Both the position numbers and the translations under genes were made by a program. DNA of 64,000 nt, taken from Patescibacteria group bacterium (GTDB taxonomy: Bacteria > Patescibacteriota > Saccharimonadia > Saccharimonadales > UBA4665). The number at the start of each line of letters is the position of its first letter. Position 1 is the first letter of the stretch. Shown piece after piece: positions 1-7,665 of this stretch. Below the pieces are notes generated by a model that saw only the letters and a list, made by a program, of their open reading frames with translations, was not told the origin of the DNA and searched no databases. The stretch lies in NCBI GenBank assembly GCA_030272735.1, contig JARXKL010000002.1:35934-99933 (forward strand). The letters are read 5' to 3'.

Positions 1-1326
1 ATCGCGCTCACCCTGGCCAACATGCACTTCTACTTGTGGTTGGTTGTCAGCGGCGGTGCTAAATACTTCAGATTTGCTGGTTGGAATAGTGGTATTGCGC
101 TCGATGAGCTTAGTCATGACGCCGCCCATAGTCTCGATACCAAGGCTCAGTGGAGTAACATCGAGCAAGAGCACGTCCTTAACGTCGCCTTGCATGACAC
201 CGCCTTGGATGGCTGCGCCAATGGCCACAACTTCGTCAGGGTTCACGCCCTTCATAGGGTCTTTGCCAAAAATAGACTTAACTTTTTCCTGTACAGCCGG
301 CATGCGTGTCATACCACCTACTAATACGACAGCGTCTATATCACTCGCCTTAAGGCCAGCGTCCTTTAATGCCTTTTCGCATGGTGTTGCGGTGTTATCA
401 ATGAGTTCTGAAACAAGGCTCTCGAGCTTAGCACGGGTCAGTTTGTGCTCGAAGTGCTTAGGACCGTCTGCATCAGCGGTAAGGAATGGTAAATTTACGT
501 CAACTTCTTGTGCAGTTGATAGCTCAATTTTGGCTTTTTCAGCTTCGTCACGCAGGCGCTGCATAGCTGCTTTGTCGCCACTAATGTCGATACCATGTAC
601 TTTTTTGAACTCATCAGCGAAGTAGTTAATGACCACGCGGTCAAAGTCGGCACCGCCTAAGTGAGTGTCACCGTTAGTAGACTTAACTTCGAAAACGCCA
701 TCACCGAGCTCGAGAATAGACACGTCAAACGTACCGCCACCGAGGTCGTACACGGCGATTTTTTCGTCCGTCTTGCTGCCTTTGTCGAGGCCATATGCAA
801 GAGCAGCGGCAGTTGGTTCATTAATAATGCGCTTTACTTCAAGGCCTGCTATTTTGCCGGCATCTTTAGTAGCTTGGCGCTGTGAGTCGTCAAAATAAGC
901 AGGTACGGTAATGACCGCCTCAGTTACAGGGCCGCCAGTGAAGCTTTCGGCATCAGCCTTGAGCTTGCTCAAGATCATGGCACTTACTTCTTCAGGGCTA
1001 AACTCTTTGTCGCCCATTTTTACTTTTACGCCGTTGCCACTCTTGATAATTTCATAGCCCATAAGTTTAAGGTCGCGCTGAACTTCTTTGTCGTTAAAAT
1101 TGCGGCCTATGAGGCGCTTAACTTCGTAAATAGTGTTCTTACTATTCGTAACTTGTTGGCGGCGAGCAACCTGGCCAACTAAGCGTTCGCCATTTTTGTT
1201 AACAGCTACCACTGATGGTGTCGTGCGGTTGCCTTCAGAGTTTGCAATAATTTCTGGCTTACCAGATTGCATAACCGCCATTGCAGAGTTTGTAGTTCCA
1301 AGATCGATTCCAATAATTTTACCCAT
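1..1326 (-). CDS. dnaK: Chaperone DnaK (Hsp70), 3' end beyond the window
   Basis: ATP-dependent Hsp70 chaperone of the cytoplasm that works with GrpE and DnaJ. The 442 visible codons cover the nucleotide-binding domain and the beginning of the substrate-binding domain. Seen: phosphate-1 motif [10 protein letters not shown] at the N-terminus, [10 protein letters not shown] (phosphate 2), [10 protein letters not shown] (adenosine motif), and the interdomain linker [13 protein letters not shown] close to the window edge. The start at 1326 is preceded by AAAGGAT and, further up, by a promoter overlapped by a CIRCE operator, so HrcA repression is expected. grpE and hrcA lie just upstream on the same strand. 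The C-terminal lid is outside the window. Confidence 0.98.
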   Translation of the reverse strand, partial: MGKIIGIDLGTTNSAMAVMQSGKPEIIANSEGNRTTPSVVAVNKNGERLVGQVARRQQVTNSKNTIYEVKRLIGRNFNDKEVQRDLKLMGYEIIKSGNGVKVKMGDKEFSPEEVSAMILSKLKADAESFTGGPVTEAVITVPAYFDDSQRQATKDAGKIAGLEVKRIINEPTAAALAYGLDKGSKTDEKIAVYDLGGGTFDVSILELGDGVFEVKSTNGDTHLGGADFDRVVINYFADEFKKVHGIDISGDKAAMQRLRDEAEKAKIELSTAQEVDVNLPFLTADADGPKHFEHKLTRAKLESLVSELIDNTATPCEKALKDAGLKASDIDAVVLVGGMTRMPAVQEKVKSIFGKDPMKGVNPDEVVAIGAAIQGGVMQGDVKDVLLLDVTPLSLGIETMGGVMTKLIERNTTIPTSKSEVFSTAADNQPQVEVHVGQGERD

Positions 1327-1369
1327 AGAGATATATCCTTTCGTGAATGTTATAAGGGAGTATGGCCTA

Positions 1370-1399
1370 ATTATAAGTGAGTTAGCACTCGCATGTCAA
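1370..1399 (-). promoter_or_regulatory. Promoter of dnaK
   Basis: On the minus strand TTGACA (1394-1399), 18-nt spacer, TATAAT (1370-1375). The -35 box lies inside the loop of the CIRCE element, so HrcA bound there would block RNA polymerase directly. Confidence 0.85.
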
Positions 1400-1408
1400 G
1401 AGTGCTAA
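1382..1408. promoter_or_regulatory. CIRCE operator upstream of dnaK
   Basis: Perfect inverted repeat TTAGCACTC, 9-nt spacer, GAGTGCTAA, identical to the CIRCE consensus bound by HrcA. It overlaps the dnaK -35 box and spacer. Confidence 0.97.
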
Positions 1409-1418
1409 TTGTTGTTTT

Positions 1419-1670
1419 TTAGGCTACCTTTCCTTCTAAGGCATACGAAAAACTAGCTAAACTTTTATCATCAAGTTTTATTAGAAAGTCGCCACTATCA
1501 GCAATTATCCCACAGTCGTTTTTGGCCATATCTTCTGTCAGTTCGTACAAATTAACAAGGAACTCGCCTACAGTTTCGTATATTTCATTCTGCTGGCTTT
1601 TGGGTAATAACCAGTGTGGATGATACTGATCTATTTTAGAAGGTTCTAATGCTCGAAGAATTTCGGCCAT
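1419..1670 (-). CDS. Small hypothetical protein between grpE and dnaK
   Basis: 83-residue soluble protein that I do not recognise. Its ATG overlaps the grpE stop codon (TAATG), so it is probably translationally coupled to grpE. There is no signal peptide or membrane segment; the C-terminal part is rich in acidic residues and predicted helix-like. Sitting between grpE and the CIRCE/dnaK promoter, it is most likely co-transcribed with hrcA-grpE and heat inducible, but nothing in the sequence indicates a function. Real gene status rests on the overlap and intact frame. Confidence 0.65.
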   Translation of the reverse strand: MAEILRALEPSKIDQYHPHWLLPKSQQNEIYETVGEFLVNLYELTEDMAKNDCGIIADSGDFLIKLDDKSLASFSYALEGKVA

Positions 1671-2161
1671 TATTCGCTCATTACTCTGACCATGGCGTGC
1701 CTAATCACGTCATCGCCTATTTGATAGCCGGACTGGAGTTCTTCGCACACGATCTCTTTGTCGCCATCGCCTTCTTCCATGCTGATTGCTTCATGCAAAT
1801 CTGGATTAAAAGGCTCGCCGACAGTCTTAATGCGCTCGACACCTATATCTGTCAGCGTTTTTTCGAATTGTTTTACCACACCTTGCACGCCTTTAACGTA
1901 GTCGTTATCTTTCAGGTCATCGGGAACATGCTTGAGCGCACGCTCGAAATTGTCGATTACTGGCAGTAAATCTTTGATTACTGTCGCTTTAAGACGCGTG
2001 CGCAGCCGAGTTATTTCTTCGTCATGGCGACGACGAATATTGGTTGCATCGGCTCGCTCACGCTGTAATGCTTCAGTTAAATCAGCAATTTTCTGCTCAA
2101 GATCGGCTATATCAATTGATTCTTTTTTATTAGTTTTTTTGGTCGACTTTTTATCGGACAT
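1670..2161 (-). CDS. grpE: Nucleotide exchange factor GrpE
   Basis: 163-residue GrpE, the ADP-release factor for DnaK. Layout is typical: a charged lysine-rich N-terminus, a long coiled-coil helix (about residues 20-60, with the ERADATNIRRR signature), then the C-terminal beta domain with DNFERAL, GVQGVVKQFEKTL, and the closing HEAIS, VCEELQSGYQIGDDVIRHAMV segment. It overlaps the 81-residue upstream gene by 11 nt and the downstream small gene by 1 nt, forming an hrcA-orf-grpE-orf operon ahead of dnaK. Confidence 0.97.
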   Translation of the reverse strand: MSDKKSTKKTNKKESIDIADLEQKIADLTEALQRERADATNIRRRHDEEITRLRTRLKATVIKDLLPVIDNFERALKHVPDDLKDNDYVKGVQGVVKQFEKTLTDIGVERIKTVGEPFNPDLHEAISMEEGDGDKEIVCEELQSGYQIGDDVIRHAMVRVMSE

Positions 2162-2396
2162 GATTTATTCCCCATTTAATGGCTTTAAGAGCTCCCATAA
2201 GTGCAACCACCCCTGCAGCAGCAACAAATGTCAGTTCGGCTTTAACTTGAGCATCGGTGAGCGGCGGAGGTGACCCATTCTCCATAGTGGTATTTACATA
2301 AAGTGGCACTGTAGTGCGAGGTTGCCCTTCCCGTATATCGTGTACCACTCCCGTTTGAGTTTCTGTTTTGGGCCTTAGGTGATAAACATTAGACAT
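2151..2396 (-). CDS. Small single-pass membrane protein between hrcA and grpE
   Basis: 81-residue protein of unknown family. The N-terminal 50 residues are polar; residues about 53-75 form one hydrophobic helix (TFVAAAGVVALMGALKAI) followed by a positively charged end, so a single membrane span with a short basic tail is likely. It overlaps both hrcA (8 nt) and grpE (11 nt), which argues for a real co-translated gene. A heat-shock-regulated membrane peptide at this position is not part of the usual hrcA-grpE-dnaK-dnaJ operon. Confidence 0.7.
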   Translation of the reverse strand: MSNVYHLRPKTETQTGVVHDIREGQPRTTVPLYVNTTMENGSPPPLTDAQVKAELTFVAAAGVVALMGALKAIKWGINHVR

Positions 2397-3120
2397 ATAA
2401 AACCTCTTCTAATTCTTGGCCAGCTCGTGAAACAAGTGTCATGACGTCGCGGTAGCTTTGGCGAGTTGGACCGAGAGTACCAATATAGCTGCGGTCGCTG
2501 AAAGGGCTACGGAAACGACTAATAATAAGTGAGCAGCCTGCCGCCCGACCGATTGGGTTTTCTTGTCCTATATAGACACTCAAGGGCTCATTTGGTGCAG
2601 CTTCACGTAACCACGGCTCCAAATTGTCGAGTAACTGAGCGACTTGTTGCACGTTGTTTTGGCTGGTATACCCATGCATGCCGTTCATAAATTCTGGTTG
2701 CCCAAATAAATTACTTAACCCGCTAATATACAACTGGTTACCAATTGTCGCTAAGCCCAAATTGTGCGTAAGTTCAACAAGGGTGTCTACCGCATTACGA
2801 ATCATACGCTCGGGGGCGCCAGCGTTCTGAACACGAGAAGCCAAGGCACGTTCGCCTCGGCGCTCAGGTAAGCTTGGAACAGCTGGGTTATCGTTGATGG
2901 TATTCACATATAATCGATAGCCTTTATCGGTAGGGATACGGCCGGCACTGGTGTGGGGTTGCATAATAAAGCCGCAACGTTCAAGTTCTGCCATTTCGGC
3001 ACGAATGGTGGCTGAACTGACTTTAAACACTTTGGCGAGCAAACTACTGCCAACGGGCACGGCTACTTCTGCATACTGCTCAACAATGGCGCTTAAGATA
3101 TTTTGTTGACGCAAAGTCAT
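2389..3120 (-). CDS. hrcA: Heat-inducible transcription repressor HrcA
   Basis: Repressor that binds CIRCE and is itself activated by chaperonin. Seen: N-terminal winged helix (RQQNILSAIVEQYAEVAVPV through SSATIRAEMAELERCGFI, then HTSAGRIPTDKGYRLYV, the HrcA signature), followed by the GAF-like effector domain. It is shorter than most HrcA proteins (243 residues against about 340), with the central region reduced. I place the start at the ATG at 3120, not at the GTG at 3144 inside CIRCE, because a TTGACT-17-TACGAT promoter ends 6 nt before 3120, which would give a leaderless, autorepressed transcript. Confidence 0.95.
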   Translation of the reverse strand: MTLRQQNILSAIVEQYAEVAVPVGSSLLAKVFKVSSATIRAEMAELERCGFIMQPHTSAGRIPTDKGYRLYVNTINDNPAVPSLPERRGERALASRVQNAGAPERMIRNAVDTLVELTHNLGLATIGNQLYISGLSNLFGQPEFMNGMHGYTSQNNVQQVAQLLDNLEPWLREAAPNEPLSVYIGQENPIGRAAGCSLIISRFRSPFSDRSYIGTLGPTRQSYRDVMTLVSRAGQELEEVLYV

Positions 3121-3126
3121 GCATAT

Positions 3127-3155
3127 ATCGTACTCATTTAGCACTCGCTAGTCAA
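3127..3155 (-). promoter_or_regulatory. Promoter of hrcA, apparently leaderless
   Basis: Minus-strand TTGACT (3150-3155), 17-nt spacer, TACGAT (3127-3132), then 6 nt to the ATG at 3118-3120. Transcription would start at or next to the A of the start codon, and no Shine-Dalgarno is present. Confidence 0.8.
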
Positions 3156-3164
3156 GAGTGCCAG
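3138..3164. promoter_or_regulatory. CIRCE operator upstream of hrcA
   Basis: TTAGCACTC (3138-3146), 9-nt spacer, GAGTGCCAG (3156-3164): one perfect and one 7/9 half site. It covers the hrcA -35 box, implying autoregulation by HrcA. It also touches the stop codon of the upstream gmk-like gene. Confidence 0.92.
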
Positions 3165-3165
3165 A

Positions 3166-3900
3166 CTAAAGCGACTTGAGGAGGGCTTGTGTGTCTACGT
3201 AGAGTCTTTTGGCCAATTCGCGGGCCTTCACTTGCGCCTCATCGTCAATGTAATCGAGCTTTGCTAGAGTATGAATTTGCTCAGCCGCTTGCAACACTGA
3301 ATCGTTGATAACAAATTTATAGTAATCATGCTCTAATGCAGCTTTAAATTCTACGGCCGCACTCTCCATGCGTCTTTTGTACTCTTCATGGTTCATTTCA
3401 CCACGGTGTTTTATGCGTCGCTGCCACTCATCAAAGTTCGGTGGGAGTACAAAAATAGCTAAAGTATCCGGTTTAAGCTTGAGAGCATTATCAACTCCGG
3501 CAATTTCAGCATCAGTTAATGCAATTTTCTCTGAGTCGTTTGCCATTTGTAATTCACGAATACTAATACCTGAAACCTGTTGTTCGTGGATAACAGCTGC
3601 TTCTAAGTATTTACCATCTTTGATATCCTGGAGCACGTCTTCTTCAGGCCGGAACCAGTATTCTACGCCATCGCGTTCCATGATCCCATCGTTGCTACGC
3701 TTTAAGCGCGTAGTGTCGGAAATTATAAAATAATAATCGCCGGTTTTCATGAGCTCACGAATAATAGTGTTGCGGCCAGATGAACTCGGCGCCACTAATA
3801 GCACCAATTGCGTCTGAGACAGCGCCTGTAATGAGGACTTAGAAAGGTTGTAATCAGCTAGATGCTTTTTGAATTCTTCAATATGATCTAGTTTGTTCAT
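3166..3900 (-). CDS. Guanylate kinase-like protein with a degenerate P-loop
   Basis: 244 residues with a guanylate-kinase fold: P-loop region LLVAPSSSGRNTIIRELM, a GMP-binding segment ISDTTRLKRSNDGIMERDGVEYW that corresponds to the S/T-R-x-x-R...G..Y.F region of Gmk, then EAAVIHEQQVSGIS, IFVLPPNFDEWQRRIKHRGE and a C-terminal helical tail longer than in Gmk. The Walker A lysine is replaced by arginine (GRN in place of GKS) and the first glycine by alanine, so kinase activity is uncertain. A -10 box TATAAC lies 6 nt before the ATG with no Shine-Dalgarno. It may be the cell's only Gmk or a divergent relative; nothing else here resolves this. Confidence 0.75.
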   Translation of the reverse strand: MNKLDHIEEFKKHLADYNLSKSSLQALSQTQLVLLVAPSSSGRNTIIRELMKTGDYYFIISDTTRLKRSNDGIMERDGVEYWFRPEEDVLQDIKDGKYLEAAVIHEQQVSGISIRELQMANDSEKIALTDAEIAGVDNALKLKPDTLAIFVLPPNFDEWQRRIKHRGEMNHEEYKRRMESAAVEFKAALEHDYYKFVINDSVLQAAEQIHTLAKLDYIDDEAQVKARELAKRLYVDTQALLKSL

Positions 3901-3906
3901 CGTATA

Positions 3907-3912
3907 GTTATA
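3907..3912 (-). promoter_or_regulatory. -10 box 6 nt before the gmk-like start
   Basis: Minus-strand TGC-TATAAC (extended -10) then TATACG and ATG. Spacing and lack of a Shine-Dalgarno suggest a leaderless transcript. Confidence 0.5.
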
Positions 3913-4040
3913 GCAGGAATACAGGGGTAAAACAACTCAGAATGGCTATAGTTAATAAATTAAATTTGTTGACAAACCGGTTGCATGGAGCGATACTTAC
4001 AACAGATATAATCAAAAAAATTAATAATAAAGAAAATAAA

Positions 4041-4577
4041 ATGAAAAAATTAGATACCCGCGGCGTCGCTCATCAGATTGCCTTGATCGCTTTTGTCGTA
4101 CTATTCGCAGTAGTCGGAGTCGGCTATTTAGTAGCCAGCCATGCTGATTCTTGTAACCCTCCTTCTAGCGTTAGCGGAGCAGTTTCAAGTAGTGTCAGTA
4201 GTCCTGTATCAGGCGGTAATTGCGCAACGTCAAATTTAGCGTGTACCATTAATGGCGTTCCCGCCAACCCTGTTAAGGGTCAGATTGTTCGCCCAACGTT
4301 TACTGTTACGAATGCGGGGAAAACTAAGGTAGCGTTTAACGCATATACTGATGTCCTCGCATACAACAATCCTACTAAGGGTGGCGTACTTTCATCGAAG
4401 CATTTTAGTCAAAAATTACGACCCGGAAGCACCTCTACTCATAAAATGAAATCATATAAAGTCGCCTATGCATCTGCAACCGTTTCTAAGATTGAATACG
4501 ATGCCAACTTTGTTCAGAACGGCTACCAGCCCGCATGCTCCGCAGTCATGACGCTTCCAATAAAGCCTGCTCAATAA
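4041..4577 (+). CDS. Exported protein with Saccharibacteria-type N-terminal anchor
   Basis: 178 residues. After MKKLDTRG there is one hydrophobic helix (HQIALIAFVVLFAVVGVGYLV) followed by ASHAD, a pattern repeated almost exactly in the protein at 53653-54111 (FSHIVGVLVVIVFAISGIGYLV). The remaining ~145 residues are serine/valine-rich at first and then form a beta-rich domain with paired cysteines (NCATSNLACT and PACS). I chose this ATG because an upstream in-frame ATG at 3942 would put 33 polar residues before the anchor. A TATAAT box lies at 4005-4010. Likely a cell-surface or extracellular protein; function unknown. Confidence 0.7.
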   Translation: MKKLDTRGVAHQIALIAFVVLFAVVGVGYLVASHADSCNPPSSVSGAVSSSVSSPVSGGNCATSNLACTINGVPANPVKGQIVRPTFTVTNAGKTKVAFNAYTDVLAYNNPTKGGVLSSKHFSQKLRPGSTSTHKMKSYKVAYASATVSKIEYDANFVQNGYQPACSAVMTLPIKPAQ

Positions 4578-4651
4578 GTCGTACTGTGAAACTACATACT
4601 GCTTTCAACTGTGCTGCAGCATTTAGTGCACGTAAATAATCCGATCATGCA

Positions 4652-5845
4652 ATGAAGAACATAGCTGTATCTAAAACTGATGCAGCACTTACCTGCAAGC
4701 GGATTGCCATAAGTATCGCTATTGCGCTCGTGTTTTCAGTTCCATTCTCACCCCGTAAGAATATTGATATGCAGGGAATACTGCTTATTATCAGCGGTAG
4801 TTTTGCCCTAGCAAGTCTTCTGTTTAGCCTTAATATCAAGAAATTTACGGCATTTAGTTATGCGCGACTCCTCATTGTAATGTTTCTACTACTGAGTATC
4901 TGCAGCTCGTTGACCCAGCCGCACCTTATTTACAATTTGCTTGGAGCACCACAAGTGCGACTGGGTAGTCTAGGACTAGCATCTTGTGTTGCAGTTGGGC
5001 TCCTATGTAAGCAGTACACCGCTAAAAGGACCATCGCTTGGTTATTCGGTTTGGGCGTCGCCGTGAGTGTTATATCTATTCCATATACACTTATAACGCT
5101 TCATTCGTTGCATAGATTTGGAGGCATATTTGCTCAAGCAGATATAATGGCCTGCCTACTTGGCGTAACGTGCATACTCGGTTTTAGCATAGTTCGCATG
5201 AATACTCCCTATAACAGGGCAATTACTACAGCTATCTGTTTGCTTTCTGTAATGCTAGTACTCACTGAGACTCGTAGTATTATCTATCTTTTACTTTTAG
5301 CGATAACTGTTCTTGCTTTAAAAGAATTGCTATCTAATCCCCGATATTTTCGCTACGCAGCCGTCGGTACTGCGCTATGCATTTTAGTCGTAGTATTTTT
5401 ACTGCCGCAACGCCTACATAATCGTGGGTATTTGTTCGAAAGCGTAACTTACCGTACGGAATTATTCGAAGCAGGTATAGCCGCTACTTCGACTCATCCG
5501 TTACTGGGCTATGGTCCTGGAAATCTCGCCGACGCATTAGCATGCGACAAATTAACCGCAGATGAGTTACAACGGACTTGCGAAGATGGTTACTACTTTA
5601 ACAGTAGTCATGTACTATTTTTAGATAGGGTACTGATGATTGGCTGGCCTGGTGGCATAGTGTTTCTGGCACTATTGTTATTAGCACTACGACGAGGCTT
5701 TACCGGTTCAAAAGAGCAGCAAATTTTCGCGTGGATACTGACGTTACTCTGCATATACCTATTAACCAACGTAACTCATATTCTTTTGGAGCTTTTATTA
5801 TGGGTATTAGTTTTTCAATGTCTGAAACGGATTAGTCGCGCTTGA
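4652..5845 (+). CDS. O-antigen ligase/polymerase-like membrane protein
   Basis: 397 residues with about ten membrane helices and a large extracytoplasmic loop between roughly residues 260 and 330, the layout of the WaaL/Wzy superfamily. Seen: GGIFAQADIMA and TETRSIIYLLLL, typical of the ligase family core, and THPLLGYGPGNL in the large loop (the usual P-x-x-G-x-G-x-x). Such proteins join or polymerise glycans on a lipid carrier outside the membrane. It overlaps the end of lepA on the other strand by 14 nt. It follows the exported protein at 4041, without other glycan genes nearby. Confidence 0.75.
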   Translation: MKNIAVSKTDAALTCKRIAISIAIALVFSVPFSPRKNIDMQGILLIISGSFALASLLFSLNIKKFTAFSYARLLIVMFLLLSICSSLTQPHLIYNLLGAPQVRLGSLGLASCVAVGLLCKQYTAKRTIAWLFGLGVAVSVISIPYTLITLHSLHRFGGIFAQADIMACLLGVTCILGFSIVRMNTPYNRAITTAICLLSVMLVLTETRSIIYLLLLAITVLALKELLSNPRYFRYAAVGTALCILVVVFLLPQRLHNRGYLFESVTYRTELFEAGIAATSTHPLLGYGPGNLADALACDKLTADELQRTCEDGYYFNSSHVLFLDRVLMIGWPGGIVFLALLLLALRRGFTGSKEQQIFAWILTLLCIYLLTNVTHILLELLLWVLVFQCLKRISRA

Positions 5846-7610
5846 GCATGACGGTGAAAGCTTCGGCGGGTATGTCTACTTTTCCGAAGCGCTTCATGCG
5901 TTTCTTACCCTTAGCTTGTTTAGCAAGCACCTTTTTCTTGCGCGATACATCTCCGCCATACAGGCCGGTTGTCACATCTTTACGGAATGCGCTAATATCT
6001 TCTCGGGCAATAAACTTGCCGCCAATTGCTGCTTGCAAGGCGACCTGGAAATTTTGACGAGGGATAATTTCTTTCAGTTTTTCTACCGTTGTGCGACCTA
6101 AACTCTGTGCCTCGGTGCGGTGGACCATAATACTTAACGCGCTAACTATATCTCCCGCGACATAAAAGTCTAAACGAACCAGGTCCTCTGCGCGGTAATT
6201 ATCGAGTTCGTAGTTAAATGAGCCGTAACCGCTCGTTAAGCTTTTGAGTTGGTCATAAAAATCAGTTAGTAAGTTGGCAAGCGGCGCCTCAAAACTTATC
6301 ATCGCGCGCTTATCAATATAGCTAATATTGTTCTGTAGGCCGCGCTTACTGCTAATCAGTTGTATTACAGGACCTATGTAGTCCTGAGGCACTACGATTT
6401 CACCTTTTATCCACGGTTCACGAATTTCTTTAATCCTTGCGGGATCGGGCAAATCGGCTGCGCTTTGAATATCGACAGTTTCTCCGCTCAAGAGTTCCAC
6501 TTGGTAGTCCGTCGACGGATTAGTGACGACAAGTTCGAGGTTATATTCTCGCTCCAAGCGCTCGCGAATTATATCCATGTGCAGCAACCCTAGGAAACCG
6601 ATGCGAACACCAAAGCCCAAGACGGGTGAGTTCTCAGGTACAAACTGCAGAGCGGAGTCGCTCAGACTGAGCTTTTCTATGGCATCTTTCAGCTCTTGGT
6701 AAAACTCGTTGCTTTCCGGGAAAAAACCGGCATAAACAAACGGTTGTACATCGCGGTAACCCGGCAGCATTTCGGTGGCTGGGTTGTTAGTGAGCGTAAT
6801 AGTGTCGCCTACTTTGGCTTCTCGCGTAGATTTCAGGTTTGTAACTATGTAGCCAATTTCACCAGTCTCTAGAGACGTACCGGCTGTCATTTGCGGCTTA
6901 AGCGCACCAATTTCGAGTGCAATACCATGCGCGTTAGTGGCAAACATCGTAATTGGTGATGACTTCTTGATAGCACCCTCAAATACACGTACGTACAATA
7001 TAACGCCGCGGTAATCGTCATAGTAACTATCAAAAATGAGTGCACGCGTTACGCCGGAATCGCGTGGTATTGGTGCTGGTAAATCGGCGACCACATGCTC
7101 CAAAACATTCTCGACACCCATACCGGTTTTAGCAGAAATTTGTAATATATCTTCGAATTTACAGCCGAGTAAGCTCACAATTTCGGCACCGACGCGCTCG
7201 ACATCAGCAGCGGGCAGATCTATTTTATTGAGTACCGGTATGATTGTGAGGTCGGCAGCTATGGCCAAGTACACATTCGCTAAGGTTTGCGCCTGTATAC
7301 CCTGACTCGCGTCAACCACAAGCAGTGCGCCTTCACAAGCTTCGAGGCTTCGCGACACTTCATAGCTAAAGTCGACATGCCCAGGGGTATCAATCAGGTT
7401 AAGCTGGTAGCCTTTGTAGTCCATGCGTACTGGCGCTAGCTTAATAGTAATGCCTTTTTCGCGCTCCAAATCCATGCGGTCGAGCATTTGGGCTTTCATA
7501 TCACGTTTGAGCACCGTGCCAGTAAGCTCTAGCAAGCGATCAGCGAGCGTCGATTTGCCATGGTCGATATGCGCAATAATACAGAAGTTTCTAATACGGT
7601 CTTGGGTCAT
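5832..7610 (-). CDS. lepA: Elongation factor 4 (LepA), ribosomal back-translocase
   Basis: 592-residue translational GTPase. Seen: G1 AHIDHGKSTL, G2 around RDMKAQMLDRMDLEREKGITI, G3 DTPGHVDFSYEVSRSLEA, G4 NKIDLPAAD, G5 SAKTGMGV; then LepA-specific segments KSTREAKVGDTIT, GFFPESNEFYQELKDAI, and the C-terminal domain ending in KAKGKKRMKRFGKVDIPAEAF. The ATG at 7610 is the conserved start (MTQDRIRNFCIIAHIDHGK); a further in-frame start at 7649 would only add 13 unconserved residues. The extended -10 box TGT-TATACT sits 7 nt before the ATG, so the message may be leaderless. Confidence 0.97.
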   Translation of the reverse strand: MTQDRIRNFCIIAHIDHGKSTLADRLLELTGTVLKRDMKAQMLDRMDLEREKGITIKLAPVRMDYKGYQLNLIDTPGHVDFSYEVSRSLEACEGALLVVDASQGIQAQTLANVYLAIAADLTIIPVLNKIDLPAADVERVGAEIVSLLGCKFEDILQISAKTGMGVENVLEHVVADLPAPIPRDSGVTRALIFDSYYDDYRGVILYVRVFEGAIKKSSPITMFATNAHGIALEIGALKPQMTAGTSLETGEIGYIVTNLKSTREAKVGDTITLTNNPATEMLPGYRDVQPFVYAGFFPESNEFYQELKDAIEKLSLSDSALQFVPENSPVLGFGVRIGFLGLLHMDIIRERLEREYNLELVVTNPSTDYQVELLSGETVDIQSAADLPDPARIKEIREPWIKGEIVVPQDYIGPVIQLISSKRGLQNNISYIDKRAMISFEAPLANLLTDFYDQLKSLTSGYGSFNYELDNYRAEDLVRLDFYVAGDIVSALSIMVHRTEAQSLGRTTVEKLKEIIPRQNFQVALQAAIGGKFIAREDISAFRKDVTTGLYGGDVSRKKKVLAKQAKGKKRMKRFGKVDIPAEAFTVMLKRD

Positions 7611-7617
7611 TGCATCT

Positions 7618-7623
7618 AGTATA
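7618..7623 (-). promoter_or_regulatory. -10 box 7 nt before lepA
   Basis: Minus-strand TATACT preceded by TGT (extended -10), 7 nt from the ATG and no Shine-Dalgarno. A clear -35 is not visible. Confidence 0.5.
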
Positions 7624-7665
7624 ACAGAGGTCGGTGTACATACTGGCATTTACCGCAAACTATGT

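Noticed and set aside
1..1326. Long open frames on the plus strand opposite dnaK (for example 44-625)
   Set aside because: The minus strand translates into an unbroken DnaK; the plus frames have no recognisable content and are shadows.
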